Shown: positions 1 to 7,039 of the stretch, piece by piece
Layout of the letters: the number at the start of each line of letters is the position of its first letter
How positions within the stretch are numbered: position 1 is the stretch's first letter
Assembly (NCBI GenBank): GCA_002478265.1
Contig: DLNC01000010.1
Location: 28,949-92,948 of the forward strand
Direction of reading: 5' to 3'
From: Syntrophaceae bacterium UBA7520
Lineage (GTDB): Bacteria; Desulfobacterota; Syntrophia; Syntrophales; Smithellaceae
Length of the DNA stretch: 64,000 bases
The notes under the pieces: generated by a model
Database searches by the model: none
What the model saw: the letters and a program-made list of their open reading frames with translations, nothing else
What the model was told of the DNA's origin: nothing
Position numbers and translations under genes: made by a program

Positions 1-225
1 CCGCTCAAGGATGGTGTTTACGCGGCCTATCCCATGTTCGCTTTTCAGAAGGATTTTTCCTCGGATAATCTGGAATATCTTCGCCTGGAGCGTTTCAGAA
101 AATTATTGGGGGGGCTCAAGCGCATCCAGAAAGGCATTGAATTCTACCGCCGCCACATAGTCAGCATCTACGCCGTGCAGACTGTTTTTATTATAATTGC
201 GGTGATTTATTTGTTTTATTGGTGA
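1..225 (+). CDS. C-terminal fragment of unknown membrane-anchored protein (5' end outside window)
   Basis: The reading frame is open from base 1, so this is the 3' end of a gene beginning upstream; the first ATG at 34 is probably internal. About 74 residues are visible: a charged stretch rich in Arg, Lys and Glu, then one hydrophobic C-terminal segment of about 18 residues ending two or three residues before the stop, which looks like a tail anchor. I do not recognise the family. The last roughly 170 bp recur, with frameshifts, at 931-1100 on the far side of the vapBC pair, so the gene's 3' end has been duplicated. Confidence 0.6.
   Translation, partial: PLKDGVYAAYPMFAFQKDFSSDNLEYLRLERFRKLLGGLKRIQKGIEFYRRHIVSIYAVQTVFIIIAVIYLFYW
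46..217 (+). repeat. Direct repeat, copy A (flanks vapBC)
   Basis: The 3' part of the partial gene at 1-225 matches 931-1100 in the same orientation over about 170 bp. Most positions agree and copy B lacks only two bases, so the similarity is clear by eye. The vapBC module lies exactly between the two copies. Confidence 0.8.
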
Positions 226-259
226 CAAAAAATAGATCAATTCTACGGTATCCTAAACT

Positions 260-625
260 CTATCTGCTTTTATATTTCATTTTTAGACCATCTGCAACGT
301 GTGCCAACTTTGCATCGAATGTCCAGAGCATAACGCCGGTTAATTTAGCAGATGCCATAAGTTGAGCGTCCACATAGCTGATGCCTTTCCCCATCAGTCG
401 GTTATTTTCAATAAACGACAATACTTCTTCGTGCTTGGCCTCAATACTTTCTGGCAGCATTTTCAGAAAGGATAGGATGCGCGCCCGGTCTTTTAGATTG
501 CCGCAAGCCAATTCTCCGAAGATGAAGGGGTGACACAGGACTTCTCCGTTATTGAGTAAATCCGCTAATTCATCATTTCCATTTCTCAGATGCGCTACCC
601 AAACGGATGTATCAACAAGAACCAC
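260..625 (-). CDS. vapC: VapC-family PIN-domain ribonuclease toxin
   Basis: A 121-residue PIN-domain protein, normal length for VapC toxins, which are Mg-dependent endoribonucleases that cut tRNA or rRNA when released from their antitoxin. The acidic active-site residues are all visible: D5 in VDTS, E38 in FGELA, D86 in YVDAQ and D104 in WTFDAKL. The gene follows vapB by 6 bp on the same strand, so the two form one toxin-antitoxin operon. The active site is complete, so the toxin is predicted to be functional. It sits between two copies of a duplicated gene end, which suggests it arrived with a rearrangement. The RNA target cannot be read from the sequence. Confidence 0.9.
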   Translation of the reverse strand: MVLVDTSVWVAHLRNGNDELADLLNNGEVLCHPFIFGELACGNLKDRARILSFLKMLPESIEAKHEEVLSFIENNRLMGKGISYVDAQLMASAKLTGVMLWTFDAKLAHVADGLKMKYKSR

Positions 626-631
626 GGGCTT

Positions 632-823
632 TCATGCTCCTCTTCTTCTGGGTATTTCCTTAAGCTGTTTCTGCGAGCCGCCGAGTTTAGCTAATCTACG
701 GGCGCTTTCCATAGCAATAAGCGCTTCCAGCCCTCGTTTAACAAGTGCTGTTTTTTCTTTAATTCCGGTAATTTTGGAAGCTTTGTCCACCAGGTTGTCG
801 TCAATATTCAATGTTGTTCTCAT
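632..823 (-). CDS. vapB: VapB-family antitoxin
   Basis: A 63-residue partner of the adjacent VapC. It opens with MRTTLNIDD, typical of the ribbon-helix-helix DNA-binding end of the VapB/DUF2191 family, and its C-terminal half is basic (ends RRRGA) and would wrap the toxin. GAGGT about 6 nt before the ATG is the ribosome site. Antitoxins of this type repress their own operon with the toxin as co-repressor, and a fitting inverted repeat overlaps the predicted promoter at 853-881. The helix order follows from the family rather than being directly demonstrable here. Confidence 0.85.
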   Translation of the reverse strand: MRTTLNIDDNLVDKASKITGIKEKTALVKRGLEALIAMESARRLAKLGGSQKQLKEIPRRRGA

Positions 824-852
824 CTTTTTACCTCATATAATATGTTCATATT

Positions 853-881
853 AGTATGCATATTACATGCATAAAAGTCAA
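853..881 (-). promoter_or_regulatory. vapBC promoter with overlapping palindromic operator
   Basis: On the minus strand TTGACT (876-881) and CATACT (853-858) are separated by 17 bp. The perfect inverted repeat TATGCAT-5 bp-ATGCATA (855-873) fills the spacer and part of the -10, where a bound VapBC complex would block RNA polymerase. Promoter and operator are inferred; the repeat itself is exact. Confidence 0.55.
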
Positions 882-930
882 GGGTTATCAGGTATGTTTT
901 AAAGCTTGCTGCATGATATTAATTCCTTTC

Positions 931-1103
931 CAGAAAGATTTTCCACGGATAACTTGGAATATCTTCGCCTGGAGCGTTTTAGAAAATTATTGGGGGGCTC
1001 AAGCGCATCCAGAAGGGGAGCGAATTTTACCGCCGCCATATGATTGGCATTTACGCTGTGCAGATTGTTTTCATTTTAATTGCGGTGATTTATTTGTTTT
1101 GTA
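931..1103 (+). pseudogene. Frameshifted duplicate of the 3' end of the gene at 1-225
   Basis: This copy matches 46-217 base for base over most of its length but has lost one T in a T5 run and one G in a G7 run, so its frame shifts twice. After the second shift the original frame resumes and still encodes the same hydrophobic tail (IYAVQIVFILIAVIYLF) up to a TGA at about 1101-1103. No upstream part of the gene is present. The 82-residue open frame over 856-1104 is a by-product of the shifts and not a gene. It reads as a decaying duplicate. Confidence 0.75.
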
Positions 1104-1120
1104 GATGATAACAATTAATA

Positions 1121-1267
1121 TACCAACTTGGTTTTTCCCGATATTTTTGGATATTCTACTTCCTCCCAGAAAAAAAGCAAAAAGAAAAATGTCCTTTTAA
1201 AACAAGCAATAAGCGGAATCAACTACTTGGCATTTTCTGGTAATAAAGACAAAAAACCAAGTTGGTA
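1121..1267. repeat. 147-bp element with 16-bp perfect terminal inverted repeats, MITE-like
   Basis: TACCAACTTGGTTTTT at 1121-1136 is matched exactly in inverted orientation at 1252-1267. If the outer TA on each side is a target duplication, the element is 143 bp with 14-bp ends (CCAACTTGG...), the layout of a miniature element mobilised by an IS630/Tc1-type transposase. The A-rich interior carries no ORF. Alternatives are a long hairpin transcribed from either side or a regulatory repeat. No second copy was noticed in the window. Confidence 0.5.
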
Positions 1268-1294
1268 ATTTGTGATAAAAATGTCCCCCAAAAT

Positions 1295-2404
1295 TTATTT
1301 TGCCAGCCAGCCCAGGCCCTTGGCATGCAGGCTCTGAATATATAGCTTATCTTTGGTTTCCGTCACGCCTGTTGTTTCTGGATAAGTTCCCTTGGGATTC
1401 TGCAGATCGGCAACCACCTTGCCGTCTTCGGTAAAGGCAAAGACATGGCCATACGGTTTGGGAACGGGCCAGAGCGCGCGCGGCAGGCGCAGGCTTAGTT
1501 TACGCATGAAAGGTTTGGGCATCATTTTATCAATGGCCGGGTTGCGCGGTTTAACGAGGCCCACCCAGATTTTGCCATCCATGCCCCGCATCAGGTTATC
1601 GGGATAGCCGGGAAGGTTATCAAAAACTACTTTAGCCAGTTTGCTGTCGCTGGCGATATCCAGATCGCGCAGGTTGACGGAAATTTTCCAAATGCGGTAT
1701 TTGCCGGTTTCGGCCACGAAAAGCCACTGTTCATCTTCGCTTAAGGCCACGCCGTTGGCAAAACTGAATCCCTTGGCCACCACGCGGGTGATTTTCCTGG
1801 CCGGATCGTATTCCAGAATGCGACCGGTTGAGGACTGTTCCATGATATCCAGAATGCTCGCGTTAAACGTGCCGCCCCAGTCTTTGGGAGCGAAACGGGT
1901 GGAGGCGTCGCTGAAATAAATTTTGCCGTTTTTGGCCACCACCACCGCGTCGGCATAGCGGATCGGGTCGCCATAGACTTTATCGGTGAGAATTGTCACC
2001 TGTTTATCGCGGCTGATGGAAAGAAGTCCTTTCACGGCGTCGGCGGCAATCATGTAGCCGCGCGCGTCAAAAGCAAAACCCAAAACGCGCCCGCCCGTGT
2101 TGATGAAAACTTCCTGCTTGCTGCCGTCGGGATTCATGCGCAGAATGTTGCCGCTCTCCACCGTAGTGTAAAGCTTGTTGTCTTTGCCGATGACGATATG
2201 CTCCGGGCCCGCTTCCGCGCCCAGGGCGATTATTTTCAAGTCGGCAAGTCTCGTGTTGACCTCATGGGGACTCACATAGCCCGGAGGCATTGGCGCATCC
2301 CAGGCCACCGGCTTAATCGGCACCGGCCACATGATTAAATAAGCAATCAATGCGCAAACAATGATGATAACGACACTGACAAAAATTAACAGAGCTTTTT
2401 TCAT
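1295..2404 (-). CDS. Membrane-anchored strictosidine synthase/SMP-30-like beta-propeller protein
   Basis: A 369-residue protein. Residues 4-27 form one hydrophobic segment, a signal anchor placing the rest in the periplasm. The remainder has the repeating short-strand pattern of a six-bladed propeller of the strictosidine synthase / gluconolactonase group, with phrases such as GPEHIVIGKDNKLYTTVESG, YADAVVVAKNGKIYFSDAS and FANGVALSEDEQWLFVAET that match the family's conserved strands. Members are metal-dependent lactonases or esterases; the substrate cannot be told from sequence. A strong AGGAGG precedes the ATG. It lies 47 bp downstream of the acyl-CoA carboxyltransferase on the same strand and may share its transcript. 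Confidence 0.75.
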   Translation of the reverse strand: MKKALLIFVSVVIIIVCALIAYLIMWPVPIKPVAWDAPMPPGYVSPHEVNTRLADLKIIALGAEAGPEHIVIGKDNKLYTTVESGNILRMNPDGSKQEVFINTGGRVLGFAFDARGYMIAADAVKGLLSISRDKQVTILTDKVYGDPIRYADAVVVAKNGKIYFSDASTRFAPKDWGGTFNASILDIMEQSSTGRILEYDPARKITRVVAKGFSFANGVALSEDEQWLFVAETGKYRIWKISVNLRDLDIASDSKLAKVVFDNLPGYPDNLMRGMDGKIWVGLVKPRNPAIDKMMPKPFMRKLSLRLPRALWPVPKPYGHVFAFTEDGKVVADLQNPKGTYPETTGVTETKDKLYIQSLHAKGLGWLAK

Positions 2405-2451
2405 AACCGCCTCCTTGAAACTATTTTTTAAAAATGGTTAATGCCGCATTT

Positions 2452-4020
2452 TTACAGCGGTATGTTATTGTGTTTTTTAACCACTCTTGTTTCTTTTTTG
2501 TCTTTGAGCGCCTCCAGTAATGAGATGACGCGGATTCTCGTATCACGCGGAGCGATGATTTCTTCAATGATGCCCAGGGACGCCGCGAAATAAGGATTGT
2601 TGAATTTGTCCTCATAAGCGGCGACAAGTTCCGCTCTTTTTGCCGCGGGATCGCTGGCCGCGGAAATCTCCGCGCGATAAATTATGTTGCAGGCTCCTTC
2701 CGCGCCCATGACAGCAATTTCCGCCGTTGGCCAGGCCATGACATAATCCGCGCCCAACTGTTTGGAACACATGCCCAGATAAGCACCGCCGTAGGCTTTG
2801 CGGATAATCACGGTAATTTTCGGCACGGTGGCTTCCGAATAGGCGTGCAGCAGCTTCGCGCCGTGGCGGATAATGCCCGCCCATTCCTGATTAGTGCCCG
2901 GCATGTAGCCGGGAACGTCAGTAAAGGTTAGAAGCGGAATATTAAAGGCGTCGCAAAAACGGATAAAGCGCGAGGCCTTGTCCGAGGCGTTCACATCCAA
3001 AACGCCTCCCATAAAGCGGGGATTGTTGGCGATCACCCCCACGGTCTGTCCCATTACGCGGATGAAGGCCACAACCATATTTTGCGCCCACATTTCCATC
3101 GGTTCGAACATCTCGTTGTTGTCGGCTATGGCTTTGATGATCTTTTTCATGTCGTAGGCGCGATTGACTTTATCGGGCATAATGGTATCAAGCTCCGCAC
3201 AGATTCTGTCGGCGCGGTCTGTGCAGTCAGCCGCGGGAAGAGGAGATTGACAACTATCCGGCAGATAGGAAAGCAGTGTTTTGATTTTTTCCAGACAGTC
3301 TTTGTCATTTTCCGTGACAAAATGGCAGACGCCGCTTTTGGTAGCGTGCGCTACCGCGCCGCCGAGTTCATCATGCGTAACTTCCTCGCCGATGACGGCT
3401 TTGATGACGTCCGGGCCGGTGATATACATGTAGGAACTTTGTTTGACCATGAAAACCCAGTCGGTAAGCGCCGGGGAATAAACCGCGCCGCCCGCGGTAG
3501 GGCCCATGATGGCAGTAATCTGCGGAATATAGCCGGAGGCGATAGTGTTGCGGTAAAAAATTCCGCCGTAGCCTTCCAGCGCCGGCACGCCTTCCTGAAT
3601 GCGCGCGCCGCCGGAATCATTGAGAGCCACAAACGGCTTGCGCGCGGCGAGAGCCATATCCATAACCTTCCAGATTTTTTTGGCGTGCATTTCGCCTAGG
3701 CTGCCGCCGGAGCTGGTGAAATCCTGCGCCGCGGCAAAAACTACCCGGCCGTTGACTTTGCCGAAGCCGGTCACGACACCGTCGGAAGGTATCTCTTTTT
3801 TATCCAGGCCGAAGAGCGTGGAACGGTGCCGCACAAAAAGCTGCACTTCTTCAAACGTACCTTTATCAAAGAGCAGATCTAGCCGCTCGCGCGCGGTAAG
3901 CCTGCCGCCTTCGTGCTGCTTGTTAACCTGCTTTTCGCCGCCCATCATCTTGATGGTCTGGCTTTTTTTCTCAAATTCATTGATTTTGTCTTTTGTTGTT
4001 TTCTGTGAGTCGTCCGCCAT
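2452..4020 (-). CDS. Acyl-CoA carboxylase/decarboxylase carboxyltransferase subunit (PccB/MmdA-like)
   Basis: A 522-residue carboxyltransferase, the usual length for the beta subunit of propionyl-CoA carboxylase or the alpha subunit of methylmalonyl-CoA decarboxylase. It carries the crotonase-fold halves and the paired glycine-rich oxyanion motifs (SGGARIQEG and GGAYLGMC). The enzyme moves CO2 between carboxybiotin and an acyl-CoA such as propionyl-CoA. No biotin carboxylase, biotin carrier or membrane decarboxylase subunit lies nearby, so carboxylase and sodium-pumping decarboxylase roles cannot be separated; birA at 14112 shows biotin enzymes are used. AAGGA precedes the ATG. In syntrophs such proteins serve propionate, butyrate or aromatic acid metabolism. 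Confidence 0.88.
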   Translation of the reverse strand: MADDSQKTTKDKINEFEKKSQTIKMMGGEKQVNKQHEGGRLTARERLDLLFDKGTFEEVQLFVRHRSTLFGLDKKEIPSDGVVTGFGKVNGRVVFAAAQDFTSSGGSLGEMHAKKIWKVMDMALAARKPFVALNDSGGARIQEGVPALEGYGGIFYRNTIASGYIPQITAIMGPTAGGAVYSPALTDWVFMVKQSSYMYITGPDVIKAVIGEEVTHDELGGAVAHATKSGVCHFVTENDKDCLEKIKTLLSYLPDSCQSPLPAADCTDRADRICAELDTIMPDKVNRAYDMKKIIKAIADNNEMFEPMEMWAQNMVVAFIRVMGQTVGVIANNPRFMGGVLDVNASDKASRFIRFCDAFNIPLLTFTDVPGYMPGTNQEWAGIIRHGAKLLHAYSEATVPKITVIIRKAYGGAYLGMCSKQLGADYVMAWPTAEIAVMGAEGACNIIYRAEISAASDPAAKRAELVAAYEDKFNNPYFAASLGIIEEIIAPRDTRIRVISLLEALKDKKETRVVKKHNNIPL

Positions 4021-4102
4021 AAATCCTTCTCCGTTTCCCCCTCAAAATTTTGCCGATTTTCTTAAGTGTTCAATGTTAAAAGAAATATTTGTGACGCGGG
4101 AA

Positions 4103-4131
4103 ATCCTAGCTTTTTTGTAAAAAACTGGCAA
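4103..4131 (-). promoter_or_regulatory. Candidate sigma70 promoter of the carboxyltransferase gene
   Basis: TTGCCA and TAGGAT on the minus strand are separated by 17 bp, about 83 bp before the start codon at 4020. The intergenic region is divergent with truA. Confidence 0.4.
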
Positions 4132-4239
4132 GAAAAAATAACACTCTGAATCGCTAAAATGAGCTCCCCAACGATTTTTTGGTAAAACTTATGCTTTATT
4201 TTTTCGGGCAAACCGCATAAATTCACCTGCGGTGAAAAA

Positions 4240-4992
4240 ATGACGGATAAAAACATACGCAATTTTAAAATAGTTGTGGAATACGACGGCAGCGCCTACC
4301 GCGGCTGGCAGAGGCAGAAAAACGGTCTATCCATACAGCAGGTGCTGGAAGAGGCGATTAAGAAAATCACGGGGCAGAAAGTTTCCGTCATCGGCTCAGG
4401 TCGGACGGATGCCGGCGTGCACGCGCTCAATCAGGTGGCGAGTTTCCGCTGCGTCACAAAATTGCCGGTAAACAGCATCTACCGCGGCGTCAACAGCGTA
4501 TTGCCTGAAGATATCGTGGTGAAGGAGATGGAAGAAGTTCCTTTTGAATTTCACGCCCAGCGCGATGTTAAAAGTAAAATTTATGTCTATAAAATCTGCA
4601 ATCAGAAACTCCGCCCCGCGCTGGGAAGAAATTATTCCTGGTTTGTCCGCTTTGATCTGGACTTGCCGAAAATGCGGCAGGCGGCAAAATACCTGCTCGG
4701 CACGCATGATTTTTCCTGTTTTTGCGCCACCGGCACGGACGTGCAGGACCGCGTGCGCACAATTATGAATATCGAAATAAAAAAAGTTGCACAAGGCAAC
4801 ATTGAAATAATTGTGGAAGCGAAGGGATTTTTAAAATATATGGTGCGCAATATCATCGGGACGCTGGTGGAAGTAGGGCGCGGCAAACGCCTGCCGGAAG
4901 AAATGAAAAAAATCATTGCCTCACGAGACCGGAAAATCGCGGGAGCCACCGCGCCCGCGCACGGCCTTTTTTTGATGGAGGTTAAATACTAA
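4240..4992 (+). CDS. truA: tRNA pseudouridine(38-40) synthase TruA
   Basis: A 250-residue TruA, normal length. It isomerises uridines 38-40 in the anticodon arm of many tRNAs. The catalytic aspartate is D57 in the signature GSGRTDAGVHA, and the N-terminal VEYDGSAYRGWQRQ and C-terminal FLKYMVRNIIGTL blocks are intact. The ATG follows GGTGA by a short spacer. rfbD begins 3 bp after the stop, so the two are probably cotranscribed although their functions are unrelated. Confidence 0.95.
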   Translation: MTDKNIRNFKIVVEYDGSAYRGWQRQKNGLSIQQVLEEAIKKITGQKVSVIGSGRTDAGVHALNQVASFRCVTKLPVNSIYRGVNSVLPEDIVVKEMEEVPFEFHAQRDVKSKIYVYKICNQKLRPALGRNYSWFVRFDLDLPKMRQAAKYLLGTHDFSCFCATGTDVQDRVRTIMNIEIKKVAQGNIEIIVEAKGFLKYMVRNIIGTLVEVGRGKRLPEEMKKIIASRDRKIAGATAPAHGLFLMEVKY

Positions 4993-4994
4993 GC

Positions 4995-5897
4995 GTGAAG
5001 ATACTGCTTTTGGGACATAAAGGCATGCTGGGGTGTGACCTGCTGGCAAAATTATCCTCAGACCATGATGTTGTCGGCATGGACAAAGATGAAATCGACA
5101 TTACCTGCGAAGACGATTGCCGGAAGGCGATTGCCCAGGTCGGTCCGCAGATTGTAGTCAACGCCGCCGCGTTTACCAATGTGGACGGCTGCGAGAAGCA
5201 AAAAGAAGAATGTTTTGCCGTCAATGCCGGGGCGGTTAAAAATATCTGCGTGGCCTGCCATGGTAAAAACATTAAAATAATCCACTTCAGCACGGATTAT
5301 GTTTTTGACGGTAAAAACACCCATCCGTACACGGAAGAAGATCAACCCAATCCGATTAATGTCTATGGTGAGTCAAAGCTTGCCGGAGAACAATATTTAC
5401 AAGCGCTTTCCGGTGATTATTTGCTTATCCGGACCTCGTGGCTTTACGGCGTAAACGGCAAAAATTTTGTCCGTACGATTCTGGAAAAAGCTGAAGCCAA
5501 ACATTTTATTCAAGATACGGCTGCCCGGGTAAAGGCAACGCCTGATGAACCATCGTATCTTTCGGTAGTGGATGACCAGATTGGCTCTCCCACTTATACA
5601 AAAGATCTGGTCGCGGCGGTGGATTTGCTTATTTCTCAAAATCAGAACGGCATTTTTCATGTTACCAACCGCGGGCACTGCAGTTGGTATGAATTTGCTG
5701 TGCGGATTTTAAAAGAAGCGGGCATGGATGATGTGGAAGTCAGGCCGATTAAAACAAGTCAATTGCCAAGGCCGGCCATGCGCCCCGCCTACAGCGTTTT
5801 GAGCATGCAGAAATTCATCACGCTTACCGGCAAAACACCGCAGCCCTGGCAGCTTGCCCTCCAGGATTATCTTAAAAATATCAAGAAGATGCAGTAA
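4995..5897 (+). CDS. rfbD: dTDP-4-dehydrorhamnose reductase
   Basis: A 300-residue short-chain dehydrogenase-type reductase that performs the last step of dTDP-L-rhamnose synthesis. The Rossmann start LLLGHKGMLG binds NADPH; FSTDYVFDG and YGESKLAGE contain the conserved Tyr and Lys of the active site, and LLIRTSWLYG matches the family. The start is GTG at 4995, 3 bp after truA. Its pathway partners rfbA and an rfbC-like gene lie 28 kb away at 33603-34783; rfbB is not in the window. Rhamnose would be for lipopolysaccharide or protein glycosylation. Confidence 0.93.
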   Translation: MKILLLGHKGMLGCDLLAKLSSDHDVVGMDKDEIDITCEDDCRKAIAQVGPQIVVNAAAFTNVDGCEKQKEECFAVNAGAVKNICVACHGKNIKIIHFSTDYVFDGKNTHPYTEEDQPNPINVYGESKLAGEQYLQALSGDYLLIRTSWLYGVNGKNFVRTILEKAEAKHFIQDTAARVKATPDEPSYLSVVDDQIGSPTYTKDLVAAVDLLISQNQNGIFHVTNRGHCSWYEFAVRILKEAGMDDVEVRPIKTSQLPRPAMRPAYSVLSMQKFITLTGKTPQPWQLALQDYLKNIKKMQ

Positions 5898-6056
5898 CGG
5901 GTAAGCAGCTCTTTTAGTAAGCCATTAAAAATACAAAAGATTTAATTCCTGTTGCAACCTGCCGCGGATTTTGTTACTTTTAAGTTGAAAGTACTTGAGT
6001 TTATATCGTTTTTAAGAAGCGTTTGAACTTCGCTGCACGGCACAAAGGAGGCCTTT

Positions 6057-6905
6057 ATGAAGTCAAGATGCGCATTCCTGATGCTTGTCACCGGTATATT
6101 TTTAACTTTTGTCACAAACGGATTTTGCCAGGTAAAAACATCCCCGGTGGAGTCAGTGGAAAAATACGGCCAGAGTACCATTAACTGGTCGGTGGGTTAC
6201 ATCGAGGCGATGGGGCTCGGCGCGTCGCCGGACAGCGCCACGGCAAAAATCCAAAACCGTCCCATAGCCCTGCGCGCTGCTAGAGACATGGCTTCACGCA
6301 ATTTGGCGGAAATCGTCAGGATGGTGCAGGTAGATTCTTCGGCAAAGCTGGTAAATCTCATGGCGCAAAACAGCGCGCTCAATACTCAGGTTAACGCGCT
6401 GATTCAAAGCTCCATTGTTGCCGATCAACAATTTATGCCGGACGGCACGGTGGAAATAAGATTACGTATCGCGCTTTATCGCGAACTGGGTCAGGCGATT
6501 TACCCTTTGCTTGTAGTAACGAAACAAGAGGCAAACACACCCGTGGCAACCGGCGCCGCGCCCGTGGCGTTTACGGGAATTGTTATTGACGCGCGCGGCA
6601 CGGGCGCAAGGCCGGCAATATTCCCCAAAATTCTGGATGAAGACGGCAAAGAAATCTACACCGCGTCAATGGTTGACAGTGATGCTTTCGCGCAGTTCGG
6701 CATGAGCGGCTATACGCGAGAAATCATGATCGGCCCCAGGCATCCGCGCGTGGCGCCCAGCGCGCTCATCATCAAGGCGATAAGAGCATCAGGCATGGGT
6801 AAGGCAGATGTCGTCATCAGCAGGGAAGACGCGCAGAAAATAAGTGCCGCGCCGCAAAGCGCCGGTTTGTTCCAGCAATGTCGGATAATGATGGTAGTGG
6901 ACTAA
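6057..6905 (+). CDS. Exported LPP20-like protein
   Basis: A 282-residue secreted protein. Residues 1-24 are a Sec signal peptide ending near NGFCQ; the Cys lacks a good lipobox, so I favour a soluble periplasmic or surface protein over a lipoprotein. Residues about 60-150 (alanine-rich helix starting ALRAARDMASRNLAEIV, then a beta strand with EIRLRIALYRELG) resemble the LPP20/FlgT N-terminal fold found in surface lipoproteins and flagellar or adhesion assemblies. The rest is unassigned. AAAGGAGG is an excellent ribosome site. The gene stands alone and ends in a strong terminator at 6931. Confidence 0.6.
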   Translation: MKSRCAFLMLVTGIFLTFVTNGFCQVKTSPVESVEKYGQSTINWSVGYIEAMGLGASPDSATAKIQNRPIALRAARDMASRNLAEIVRMVQVDSSAKLVNLMAQNSALNTQVNALIQSSIVADQQFMPDGTVEIRLRIALYRELGQAIYPLLVVTKQEANTPVATGAAPVAFTGIVIDARGTGARPAIFPKILDEDGKEIYTASMVDSDAFAQFGMSGYTREIMIGPRHPRVAPSALIIKAIRASGMGKADVVISREDAQKISAAPQSAGLFQQCRIMMVVD

Positions 6906-6930
6906 GGAAAAAAGTAAAAAATAATTTTGC

Positions 6931-6968
6931 AGGCCGCGGTCGATGGTAAAATGACCGCGGCCTTTTTT
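6931..6968 (+). terminator. Rho-independent terminator
   Basis: An 11-bp perfect stem (AGGCCGCGGTC / GACCGCGGCCT) with an 11-nt loop, followed by a T6 run, 26 bp after the LPP20-like gene. It isolates that gene from mutL. Confidence 0.93.
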
Positions 6969-7039
6969 CATGCCGGATAATATCTAGCAAGTCTTTCTGA
7001 AATGTTATAAAGAGAAAACAAATCAGCAGGAGTATTTTT

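Noticed and set aside
856..1104. 82-residue plus-strand open frame
   Set aside because: It runs through the frameshifted repeat copy in the wrong frame; homology shows the region is a pseudogene.
3082..3699. 205-residue open frame antisense to the carboxyltransferase gene
   Set aside because: It mirrors a GC-rich conserved gene on the other strand, has no recognisable motif and no ribosome site.
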